Below the pieces are notes generated by a model, which searched no databases, had not been told where the DNA came from, and saw nothing but the letters and a program-made list of their open reading frames with translations. Source: Nocardiopsis sp. NRRL B-16309 (GTDB lineage: Bacteria; Actinomycetota; Actinomycetes; Streptosporangiales; Streptosporangiaceae). Taken from it: 41,041 nt of DNA. The stretch's first letter is position 1; the number at the start of each line of letters is the position of its first letter. Both the position numbers and the translations under genes were made by a program. Of the stretch, positions 15,807 to 23,188 are shown one piece after another. The stretch covers positions 1 through 41,041 of the forward strand of contig NZ_LGEC01000090.1 in assembly GCF_001279585.1 (NCBI RefSeq), in the 5' to 3' direction.

Positions 15807-16496
15807 TCACCTGGGCGCCGAGACCTGATCCCGGGGTGTCCGGTCAGCTGTGGCGGGAGGCTCGGAAGGGCCCTGTGCCGAGCTGAGCCCGTCCAGCAGG
15901 AGGTCCCCGAGTTCGGAGAAGGCGTCGCCGGCCGTCAGGCCGGTCCTCTCCAGGAGGATCCCCGACTGAATCGCGTCGACGGTGACTGCCACGACCTGGG
16001 CGGCGAAATGCCCGTTGAGCGCGCGGAAGACGCCGGTCCGTACGCCCTCGTCGATCAGTTCGTGGACCCGGTGGGCCGCGGCGGCGGAGTTCTTGCGGTA
16101 TATCTGCGCGGTCGGTTCGTAGCCGACCATGTCGTCGTAGAAAGCGTGGGAGTGCCGTCGCATGGCCGTGCCGACGCTGGCGAGGTAGACGCGGATGCGT
16201 TGCCTGGCGTCGGGCTCGGCCTGGACGGCCTGCTCGATCTCGGCTGTCGCATCCCGGAAGAAGGCGCGGGCGACCGCCAGCACCAGCTGTTCCTTGGTGG
16301 AGGCGAGGCTGTACAGCGTCGCCTTGGAGCACCCCAGCCGCTGGGCGAGCTCGTCCATGGTCACCGAGGTGAAGCCTTCGGCCAGGATGATCGCCTCGGC
16401 CTGACGCAGCAGTTCGTCCCGCCGACCGGTGTCCACGACCCGCCTTCGTGCCGTTCGGCGCGGGCGTCGGTCACGCGAGTCAGTTTGGGCCGTCAT
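15807..16496 (-). CDS. TetR family transcriptional regulator
   Basis: 229 residues from the ATG at 16496; the longer frame has no better start. The N-terminal helix-turn-helix is clear (AEAIILAEGFTSVTMDELAQ, RLGCSKATLYSLASTKEQLV), followed by a helical ligand domain. The basic N-terminal tail RDRRPRRTARRR may aid DNA contact. It lies downstream of, and on the same strand as, the CocE/acyl-CoA ligase operon, separated by a quinone-reductase remnant. Its own upstream region carries three CGTACC repeats, and a closely similar GGTACGTTAC element lies upstream of the CocE gene, so it is the likely repressor of that operon. An acyl-CoA or acid ligand would fit but is inference. Confidence 0.9.
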   Translation of the reverse strand: MTAQTDSRDRRPRRTARRRVVDTGRRDELLRQAEAIILAEGFTSVTMDELAQRLGCSKATLYSLASTKEQLVLAVARAFFRDATAEIEQAVQAEPDARQRIRVYLASVGTAMRRHSHAFYDDMVGYEPTAQIYRKNSAAAAHRVHELIDEGVRTGVFRALNGHFAAQVVAVTVDAIQSGILLERTGLTAGDAFSELGDLLLDGLSSAQGPSEPPATADRTPRDQVSAPR

Positions 16497-16573
16497 CGCA
16501 GCAATCCCCCACGATCGTCTCCGTCTGAAGCGGCATCTGGTCGTCTGGGCCGGAAGGCCGACCCATACAAACA

Positions 16574-16599
16574 CGTACCAGCGTACCGGTTAACGTACC
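16574..16599. promoter_or_regulatory. Probable TetR operator region
   Basis: CGTACC occurs three times (16574-16579, 16582-16587, 16594-16599), and the last two flank the palindrome GTTAAC. On the minus strand the region begins GGTACGTTAACC, close to GGTACGTTAC at 22035-22044 in front of the CocE operon. It lies about 80-100 bp upstream of the TetR start codon. Confidence 0.5.
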
Positions 16600-16659
16600 C
16601 GCAGGCAGTGCCCCGAGTGACGTCCGGACAAGGCTGCCGGAACGGACCCAGGCGGCCGC

Positions 16660-17074
16660 CGTGAGCTCACTTGCCGAGCGCCACATCGCCGCGAAGGGTC
16701 CAACCGGCCGGACGTCAGCAAGGCCCAGAGTTCGTGCCCATGGGTGCGGGCGGCATCCGGATCCTGGTGCCAGTACTCGCCCACCCCGACTCCGAGCACG
16801 GAGGGGTTGGTCAGCAGCAGGCGATTCACCTTGACGGTCGGGGTGTCCCGGACCGCGAATCCCAGGACGAGGCGCCCCCGCCGCGCCGCAGCGCACGAAA
16901 CGAGGCCGGGAAGCGATCCCCGCCGACGGGGTCGAGCACGAGGTCTGCTCCCCGGCCGTCCGTCAGGGCCCTGACTTCGTCAAGAAATCCGTCGGCTCCC
17001 ACGACCTCCTGTGCTCCTACGGATCGGGCCGGTTCGGCCTTCTTCTCGTCCGGCGGGCTCGCGGCCGCGGTCAC
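16660..17074 (-). pseudogene. Zinc-type/NADPH:quinone oxidoreductase remnant
   Basis: The minus strand reads VGAQEVVGADGFLDEVRALT, then DGRGADLVLDPVGGDRF and SFRALRRGG, all typical of the nucleotide-binding half of the MDR quinone-oxidoreductase family. After a G-run near 16880 the homologous sequence continues in another frame as LVLGFAVRDTPTVKVNRLLL and TNPSVLGVGVGEYWHQDP. The first ~200 residues (catalytic domain) are missing and the end decays. One frameshift and two truncations make it non-functional. It begins at the stop of the SDR gene, so it was probably once the fifth gene of that operon. Confidence 0.8.
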
Positions 17075-17826
17075 CGGATCGAGGATCCGATGGAGATGCC
17101 GCCGTCCACGTCAAGGACGACACCGGTGATATAGCCAGCGGGTTCGCTGGCGAGGAAGGCCGCGGCTTCGGCGATGTCCTCGGGTCTGCCGGTGCGGCGC
17201 ATGGGGACCTTGTTGGTGAGTTTGTCGCGTGCGGAGCCGTTCATCGAGGCCAGCATCGGTGTGTCGATGAGGCCGGGGGCGATGGCGTTGGCGGTGATGC
17301 CGTCGCGGGCGCCCTCGAGTGCGAGGGTGCGGGTCATGCCGACGATGCCGGCCTTGGCGGCCACGTAGTTGGTCTGGCCGAAGTTCCCGCGCCAGGACAT
17401 GGAGGCGAAGCTGACGATGCGTCCGTAGCCCTGGCGTTTCATGGGGCCGAACGCGGCGCGGGCGCAGTGGAAGCCACCGGTGAGGCTTACGTCGATGACG
17501 GCGTGCCAGTCGTCGTCGGTGATGTCCTCGACGCGGTTGTCGCGGATGATGCCGGCGTTGTTGACGAGTACGTCGAGGCGGCCCAGTTCGGCGGTGACGC
17601 GGTCGATCCAGGCACCGACCTGGCCCGAGTCGGTCACGTCCACCACGTCGGTGCGGAGTCTGGCATGGGATTCGGCGACGGTCCCGGCGGCGTCGGTGAG
17701 AACCTGTTCGTTGACGTCGGCCAGCGCGACCGTGGCGCCCTCCGCTGCGAACCGGATCGCCATGGCGAGGCCGAGACCTTGTGCGGCCCCCGTGATGGCG
17801 ACGACACGTCCTTGGTAGCGATTCAC
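17071..17826 (-). CDS. SDR family oxidoreductase (3-hydroxyacyl-CoA dehydrogenase/FabG-like)
   Basis: 251 residues from a GTG at 17826 that overlaps the stop of the crotonase gene by 4 bp (GTGA). Classical short-chain dehydrogenase features: cofactor motif TGAAQGLG (12-19), an acidic D61 region, NNAG (89-92), a serine at 142, and Tyr154-x3-Lys158 (NYVAAKAG). Closest in pattern to FabG/PhaB-type ketoreductases with VLDVDGGISIG at the end. In the operon, after the crotonase, it would oxidise a 3-hydroxyacyl-CoA to the 3-ketoacyl-CoA, though reduction in the opposite direction cannot be excluded. Confidence 0.92.
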   Translation of the reverse strand: MNRYQGRVVAITGAAQGLGLAMAIRFAAEGATVALADVNEQVLTDAAGTVAESHARLRTDVVDVTDSGQVGAWIDRVTAELGRLDVLVNNAGIIRDNRVEDITDDDWHAVIDVSLTGGFHCARAAFGPMKRQGYGRIVSFASMSWRGNFGQTNYVAAKAGIVGMTRTLALEGARDGITANAIAPGLIDTPMLASMNGSARDKLTNKVPMRRTGRPEDIAEAAAFLASEPAGYITGVVLDVDGGISIGSSIR

Positions 17827-18611
17827 GTGTGGTCCGCCTTCTTGGTGTTTGGTGCGAGGAAGTCTCGCAGGGCGTCGGCCACCGAACTCGCCGACCAGTT
17901 GTCGGCGAAGATGGCGAGTTCCGCACGCAGGGCGTCCTCGGGAGTGAGGCCGTCGATCCGGTGCAGCAGCGTCTTGAGCCGCTGCTGGGCGGGGCCGCTG
18001 CGGTCGGCCAGTTGTCGGCAGATGCGGGTGGCGGTGGCGTCGAGGTCCGCCTCGGGCACGATCGCCCCGATCCAGCCGGTGTGGGCGAAAGCGGTCGCGG
18101 GCAGAAGTTCGCCGGTGAGCAGAAGCCAGCGCGACAGGCCTCGTCCGACCGCGTCGGGCAGTCGCACGCTCGACCCGGCGGCGGGTACCAGTCTCCGCTT
18201 GAGGTGGCCGTCGCCGATCAGCGTGGTCTCGGCGGCGACAACAACATCGCAGGCCAGTGCGAGTTCGAGTCCGCCGGCGACGGTGTGACCGTGCAGGACG
18301 GCGACCCACGGTTTGGGGCTTGCCGCGATGCGGTCGAAGCAGGCCGATACGTCCGCCAGGAAGTCGACCGGGTTCTCGCCGCGCTCATGTAGTTCCAGGA
18401 ACTGTTGGAAGTCCCCGCCGGCACAGAAGCTCGGTCCCTGTCCTGCCACGGCGATGACCGCTGTGCCGGGGTCGTCTTCGGCACTGGTGATCTGCTGGTC
18501 CAGGGCTGCGATGAGAGTGGCGTCGAGGGCGTTACGCCGCTCGGGGCGGTTGAGCAGCAGCCATCGGACCGTGCCGCATTGCTCGACGAGCAGAGGATCG
18601 GTGTCTGTCAA
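17823..18611 (-). CDS. Enoyl-CoA hydratase/isomerase (crotonase) family protein
   Basis: 262 residues from a TTG at 18611, whose TTGA overlaps the stop of the acyl-CoA ligase gene. Crotonase-fold signatures are present: LNRPERRNALD, the first oxyanion-hole segment FCAGGDFQQF, and the second in GHTVAGGLELALACDVVVAA. The region that in true hydratases carries catalytic glutamate (usually PExxLGxxPGxGGTQRL) reads GDGHLKRRLVPAAGSSVRLP, without that Glu. The second glutamate position is near LLLTGELLPA. The reaction may therefore be isomerisation, hydrolysis or C-C cleavage rather than standard hydration. Substrate is presumably the CoA ester made by the ligase. Confidence 0.88.
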   Translation of the reverse strand: MTDTDPLLVEQCGTVRWLLLNRPERRNALDATLIAALDQQITSAEDDPGTAVIAVAGQGPSFCAGGDFQQFLELHERGENPVDFLADVSACFDRIAASPKPWVAVLHGHTVAGGLELALACDVVVAAETTLIGDGHLKRRLVPAAGSSVRLPDAVGRGLSRWLLLTGELLPATAFAHTGWIGAIVPEADLDATATRICRQLADRSGPAQQRLKTLLHRIDGLTPEDALRAELAIFADNWSASSVADALRDFLAPNTKKADHT

Positions 18612-20251
18612 CGGGGCTCCGGGTTGGCGGCTTCGGCCCGTCGGCGTTCGCGTAGCAGGTAGCGCTGGATCTTGCCGCTGGGTGTCTTGGGCAGGGCGTC
18701 GAGGAAGTGGATCGTGCGCGGGTAGGCGTGGGCGGCATACCGGGTCTTGACCAGCGTCTGGAGCTCGCCAGCCAGGTCCGGTGAGGCGTCGGTGCCTTCT
18801 CGCAGGACGACGTACGCCTCGATGATCTCTCCGCGGACCTCGTCGGGCGCGCCGATGACACTGCACTCGGCGACAGCGGGATGCTGGGCGAGGACGCTCT
18901 CGATTTCGAAGGGCCCGATCCGGTAGCCGGCCATGATGATGACGTCGTCGTCGCGGGAGGAGAAGAAGAAGTCGCCGTCGTCGTCGACCCGGCCGGCGTC
19001 GCCCGTGAGGTAGTAGCGGCCGTCGGCGCTGAACTTGGTGTGGCTCTGCCCCGGGATCTGGTAGCCGCGGAAGGTCATCAGCGGGCTCGCCGCGACGTCG
19101 ATCGCGACCCGGCCGAGGATGTCCGCCCCAGCGGGCTCGTCCCTGTCGTCGGCCAGGACGGTGAGGCTCCAGCCGGGCACCGGCCGACCCATCGATCCCG
19201 TCTTGAGGGGGCGTGCGAGTTCGCGGTGGTGGTGGTTGGCCAAGGTCATTCCGACCTCGGTCTGGCCGAAGTGGTCGTGCACGGCTACGCCGAGCGCGGA
19301 GTCGGCCCACTCGTTGATCTCAGGAGTCAGGGGCTCGCCCGCGCTGGACGCTCGTTCCAGCCGCAGCCCCTGTGGCACCGGCACCGACGCGGCGCGCAGT
19401 CCCCGGTACACCGTCGGGGCGGCGGCGAAGTCAGTGACCCGGCGGTCGACGAGGGTGCGCCAGGTCGTCTCGGCGGAGAATCCGCCGGACAACAGCAGGC
19501 TGGGAATGCCCGCGGCCATCGGAGCGACGATGGCCGCGTACAGTCCGTAGGCCCAGCCGGGGTCGGCGGCGCACCAGTAGCTGCTGTCCGGGGTGACGCC
19601 GAGCGCGTACTCCAGGTAGACCTGCCATCCGGCGATGTAGGAGACGGGGTGGATGACCCCCTTGGGCTTGCCGGTGGTGCCGGAGGTGAACATGTGCACG
19701 AGGGGTCCGTCGCCGCTCGTGGTCAGGGCGGGCACCGGCTCGGGCGACGCGTTCGCGACAAGGTCGATCAGTGACGCGTCAGCGGGTGCAGCGCTGGTTC
19801 CGGTGACGACGACGCGGCGCTGAGGATCGTCCGGCATGTCGGGGCCCGGGTCGAGCTTGTGGCGCTGGTCCGGGTCGGTGACCACGACGTGCGCACCCGA
19901 ACCCTCCAGGCGCAGGGCGATGGCTTGGGGCGCGAACGCGGTGAACAGCGGGACGTAGACCGCGCCGAGCCGCCAGATCGCGAGGATGACGGTGATCAGA
20001 TCGGTGCTCTTGCCCATCAAGGTCGCCACCCTGTCGCCCGGACCGACACCAAGCCCCTGCAGTGCCCTCGCGTAGCGGTGCGAGTCCGCGGCGAGATCGC
20101 CGAAGGTCAGCGTCGCGGCCTCACCGGTGCTCTCGACGACGGTGAAGCAGACACGGTCGGCGGGGTGCTGGTCGCACAGCAGCCAGGCCACGTTGAGAGT
20201 GGGGGCCGTGAATGTCGCGTTCAGTTCGCAGACTCGGTCGGCGGCGCTCAT
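18608..20251 (-). CDS. Acyl-CoA synthetase (AMP-binding, ANL superfamily)
   Basis: 547 residues. ATP-binding P-loop HMFTSGTTGKPKGVIHP, aromatic WCAADPGWAYGLYAAIVAPM segment typical of acetyl/medium-chain acyl-CoA synthetases, HDHFGQTEVGMT (A5), YYLTGDAGRVDDDGDFFF with the hinge aspartate region, and the C-terminal catalytic lysine motif LPKTPSGKIQRYLLR. It activates a carboxylic acid to its CoA thioester using ATP. The start ATG overlaps the stop of the CocE gene (ATGA), and its end overlaps the crotonase start, so the genes are translationally coupled. The acid released by the upstream CocE hydrolase is the obvious candidate substrate (inference). Acid chain type cannot be read. Confidence 0.93.
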   Translation of the reverse strand: MSAADRVCELNATFTAPTLNVAWLLCDQHPADRVCFTVVESTGEAATLTFGDLAADSHRYARALQGLGVGPGDRVATLMGKSTDLITVILAIWRLGAVYVPLFTAFAPQAIALRLEGSGAHVVVTDPDQRHKLDPGPDMPDDPQRRVVVTGTSAAPADASLIDLVANASPEPVPALTTSGDGPLVHMFTSGTTGKPKGVIHPVSYIAGWQVYLEYALGVTPDSSYWCAADPGWAYGLYAAIVAPMAAGIPSLLLSGGFSAETTWRTLVDRRVTDFAAAPTVYRGLRAASVPVPQGLRLERASSAGEPLTPEINEWADSALGVAVHDHFGQTEVGMTLANHHHRELARPLKTGSMGRPVPGWSLTVLADDRDEPAGADILGRVAIDVAASPLMTFRGYQIPGQSHTKFSADGRYYLTGDAGRVDDDGDFFFSSRDDDVIIMAGYRIGPFEIESVLAQHPAVAECSVIGAPDEVRGEIIEAYVVLREGTDASPDLAGELQTLVKTRYAAHAYPRTIHFLDALPKTPSGKIQRYLLRERRRAEAANPEPR

Positions 20252-21999
20252 CGCTGGTCCTTCCGGTCGATGATGGGCAGGACCAGGCGGCTGGGGTGAT
20301 CCGGCCCGTGATGGATGTGGTTGACCGCGGGAATCATCTGTTCCTCGCTCTCACGGGCGATGACGCCGCCGGTGTTGGTGTTGCGGTCGTAGCGGGGGAA
20401 GTTGCTGCTGGGGACGTCCAGGCGGATGCGGTGACCGGGAAGGAACACGTTGGCGGTGGCGGTCATGTCGACGGTGATCTCGTAGACGGTGCCGGGGTCC
20501 ATCAGTTCTTCGGTGGCGAGGCCGTTGCGGTAGCGGGCGCGCAGGATCCCGTCGCACAGGTTGAAGGCCCTGCCGTCCGGGAAGACGTCGACGAGCTTGG
20601 CGGTGAAGTCGGTGTCCACCGCCGAGGAGGAGACGAACAGGGTCAGGCTGACTGGACCGGTGACCTCGACGGGCTCCTCGAGGACGGGGGTGGCGAAGCA
20701 CAGGACGTCCTCGCGGCCGGCGACGGTTCGCTGGTCGACCGGGCCGCAGAACCCCGGCGTCGTCGGCATGGACGCCCCGCCGGCCGAGGGAACCGGACGG
20801 CGCGGATCGTAGAGGTAGGTGTCGTGCTCCGCGCTGGTCGGCGCCTCGGTCGTCAACACGCCGTCGCCGTCCGCGGTGTTGGCGTGGCCGACGCTCGTCA
20901 GATGGAAGTCGCTCCACCTCGTGTCAGGCAGCGGCCACTCCTGCTCGTCGCGCCACTGGTCGATGCCCATCACGAAGATCTTCACCGGCGCCACGTCGTC
21001 CAGGGCGGTGGTGTCACCCCGCAGCCAGCGGTCGAAGAACTTCACGTGCAGATCGCTCAGGCCCATCATCCTGGCGCCGGCCAGCAGGCCGAAGGAGCGG
21101 TCGCGATAGACGCCATCCGCGAGGAGGCCGTGATCCCACGGACCGATGATCAGCCGCTGCCCCTCGCGGGCCTGCGCGCTGCCCGCCTGTCGGCGGGCGG
21201 TGGTGTAGGTGCGTAGGGTCTGTCCGATGAACAGGTCGTACCAGCCGCCGATGTTGAGCGCCGGAACGGTGACGTTCTCGAGTTCGGGCGTGAGCTCCAT
21301 GGCGTCCCAGTAGCCGTCGTGGGAGGGGTGCGCCATCCAGCCGTCCCACCACTTCCCGTACTCCGACAGGGCCGGTACCGAGGCCGTCGGCAGGACGTCG
21401 TTGAGGGAGTCGGCGGACAGGACCGCTTGACCGAGCTGCTGCAGGTCAGCCGCAGCGTCCTCGCCGGCCGCCAGGGAGCGCTGCGCGTCAGCCGCGTACA
21501 TCTGGGCGTTCCACAGCGTGACCACGCTCAGTGACAGTGCACCGCCCGCCGAGTACCACGGCGCCTCGTACTTGTCGATCGAGGTGACGGCCGGCGCGAT
21601 CGCCTTGAGTCCGGGGACGCCGGTCACGGCGGTCTCCCACTGGACCATCCCGAGGTAGGACCCCCCGTACATGCCCACCACGCCGTCCGACCAGGGCTGC
21701 TCGGTGATCCAGGTGACGGTGTCCTCGCCGTCGGCCCGGTCGGCCATGTGCGGAACGAAGTGGCCTTCCGAGCGGTAGGTACCCCGGCAGTCCTGCACCA
21801 CCAGCGCGTAACCCGCCTCTAGCAGGGCCAGGAAGTCGGGCATGAGCGCATGGCCGATGCCGAACGCGATGTCCTTGCCGTACGGCAGGCGCACGAGCAG
21901 CGTCGGAGCCTGCCCGACGGCGGGATGCCACACGTTCGCGGCGAGGGCTACGCCGTCCCGCATCGGAACTCGGACGTCTATGTCGTAGATGTGCTGCAT
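20248..21999 (-). CDS. CocE/NonD family hydrolase (cocaine-esterase-like)
   Basis: 583 residues. An X-Pro dipeptidyl-peptidase S15-type alpha/beta hydrolase with nucleophile Ser114 in GMYGGSYLGM, an early QDCRGTYRSEG segment that forms the oxyanion hole, IIGPWDHG containing the likely catalytic histidine, and a C-terminal jelly-roll domain ending in RLDVPSSNFPRYDRN. The family hydrolyses esters (cocaine esterase), acyl-amide or beta-lactam side chains. No signal peptide is visible, so it acts in the cytoplasm. It is the first gene of a four-gene operon with 4-bp overlaps, so it probably releases a carboxylic acid for the ligase encoded next. Candidate operators lie 36-61 bp upstream of its ATG. 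Confidence 0.92.
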   Translation of the reverse strand: MQHIYDIDVRVPMRDGVALAANVWHPAVGQAPTLLVRLPYGKDIAFGIGHALMPDFLALLEAGYALVVQDCRGTYRSEGHFVPHMADRADGEDTVTWITEQPWSDGVVGMYGGSYLGMVQWETAVTGVPGLKAIAPAVTSIDKYEAPWYSAGGALSLSVVTLWNAQMYAADAQRSLAAGEDAAADLQQLGQAVLSADSLNDVLPTASVPALSEYGKWWDGWMAHPSHDGYWDAMELTPELENVTVPALNIGGWYDLFIGQTLRTYTTARRQAGSAQAREGQRLIIGPWDHGLLADGVYRDRSFGLLAGARMMGLSDLHVKFFDRWLRGDTTALDDVAPVKIFVMGIDQWRDEQEWPLPDTRWSDFHLTSVGHANTADGDGVLTTEAPTSAEHDTYLYDPRRPVPSAGGASMPTTPGFCGPVDQRTVAGREDVLCFATPVLEEPVEVTGPVSLTLFVSSSAVDTDFTAKLVDVFPDGRAFNLCDGILRARYRNGLATEELMDPGTVYEITVDMTATANVFLPGHRIRLDVPSSNFPRYDRNTNTGGVIARESEEQMIPAVNHIHHGPDHPSRLVLPIIDRKDQR

Positions 22000-22034
22000 C
22001 GGTGTTCCTCATCTGACGGCTGCTCAGGATGTGA

Positions 22035-22060
22035 GGTACGTTACGCAGTACTTAAGTACC
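22035..22060. promoter_or_regulatory. Probable operator of the CocE operon
   Basis: GGTACGTTAC (22035-22044) followed by the perfect palindrome GTACTTAAGTAC (22048-22059). The region lies 36-61 bp upstream of the CocE start codon. Its first half resembles GGTACGTTAACC in front of the TetR gene at 15807-16496, suggesting a common regulator. Confidence 0.5.
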
Positions 22061-22114
22061 CTGTCAATTACCCAAAAGGGATCGACCTGGCGCGCCGCCC
22101 TGCGCACAAGCGCC

Positions 22115-22144
22115 CGGACCTAGCAACCTGGGTTGCTAGGTCCG
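22115..22144. terminator. 30-bp palindrome, probable terminator or operator
   Basis: CGGACCTAGCAACC (22115-22128) and GGTTGCTAGGTCCG (22131-22144) form a perfect 14-bp inverted repeat with only 2 nt between. It lies 23 bp past the stop of the hydrolase gene at 22168 and before the CocE promoter, so it fits a terminator. There is no T-run and the centre is too tight for an ideal hairpin loop, so a protein-binding site is also possible. Confidence 0.55.
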
Positions 22145-22167
22145 TGGAGAGTCGGTGCGGGCCGTCG

Positions 22168-23136
22168 TCACTGTGCGGAAGCGGTACGCGGGTACGGCCG
22201 GTGTGCGTCTCGCAGCGCCGCCAGGGCCTCCTCGCGCCATGAGCGCGCCGCGGGCAGCAGCTTGGTCAGTGCGGAGGAGGTATGGATCTGCCCGCGCTGC
22301 AGCGAGAAGGTGGCCGGTACACCGGCTTCGGTGAGGCGCCTGGCGTACTCCTCGCCGTCATCGCAGACCGGGTCGTACTCGGCCGACAGGATGTAGGCGG
22401 GCGGCAGTCCGGACAGGTCCGGGGCCAGCAGCGGTGACGCGTACGGGTGATGGGCGTCCTGGGGAGAGTCGAGGTAGTACCGCACGCAGGCCTTGATGCC
22501 GTCATGCGTCAGCCCGTAGCCCGTGGCGTTGCGCTGATGGGACGGCGTGCTGGCGGTGAGGTCGAGGGCCGGGACCTCCAGCAGTTGCAGGACCAGAGCC
22601 GGGCCGGTCTCGTCGCGGGCCTTCAACGCCACCGCCGCGGCCAGGTTGGCGCCGGCGGAGCCACCACCGATGCTGATCGAGTCGGTCCGGACACCGAGCT
22701 CGTCCGCGTGCTCGGCGGTCCACAACAACGCCGCGTAGCAGTCGTTGAGGCCGGCCCCGAACTTGTGCTCGGGGGCCTTGCGGTATTCGACGGTGACGAC
22801 GACGCAGTCGGCGCCGGCGGCCCGTTCCCTGCAGAGGATGTCGATGGATTTGTGCTTGATCGACCCGCCGATCCACCCGCCGCCGTGCAGGTAGAGATGC
22901 GCCGGGTGCGGACCCGCCGTGGGTGGGGTGAAGACGTGCAGCTCGACCGAACCGCCCTCGACGGGCAGCTCGACGACGCGCCGTTCCACGCCGTCCGGTG
23001 CGGGCTCCATGATCTGGTCCATCAGGACGTCGGCGGCCGCGCCCTCTTCAGCACGCCAGACATCGAAGTCGTCGATCTCTTCCGGCATCGGGGGCATATT
23101 GGAAAGGAGCGGTTCGAGGATGGGGTCGATGGGCAC
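22168..23136 (-). CDS. Alpha/beta hydrolase of the HSL (GDXG) family
   Basis: 322 residues from a GTG at 23136 with GGAG 6 nt upstream; the frame is open further upstream but runs through the neighbouring gene. The HGGGW oxyanion motif (84-88), nucleophile Ser160 in SIGGGSAGAN, the aspartate in SAEYDPVCDDG and the histidine in GQIHTSS make a complete triad in hormone-sensitive-lipase order. Such enzymes hydrolyse short to medium acyl esters in the cytoplasm. It lies 52 bp after the serine hydrolase gene on the same strand and is probably co-transcribed with it under the LacI regulator at 24511. Confidence 0.92.
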   Translation of the reverse strand: MPIDPILEPLLSNMPPMPEEIDDFDVWRAEEGAAADVLMDQIMEPAPDGVERRVVELPVEGGSVELHVFTPPTAGPHPAHLYLHGGGWIGGSIKHKSIDILCRERAAGADCVVVTVEYRKAPEHKFGAGLNDCYAALLWTAEHADELGVRTDSISIGGGSAGANLAAAVALKARDETGPALVLQLLEVPALDLTASTPSHQRNATGYGLTHDGIKACVRYYLDSPQDAHHPYASPLLAPDLSGLPPAYILSAEYDPVCDDGEEYARRLTEAGVPATFSLQRGQIHTSSALTKLLPAARSWREEALAALRDAHRPYPRTASAQ

Positions 23137-23188
23137 GGTGATCTCCAACGGTTGGGAGTGGCTGGACGTGGTTTGGGTTCGGTGAGTT

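Noticed and set aside
16826..17074. Reading the 83-codon frame as a complete small gene
   Set aside because: It is the middle of a zinc-type oxidoreductase whose homologous continuation is in another frame; both ends are missing.
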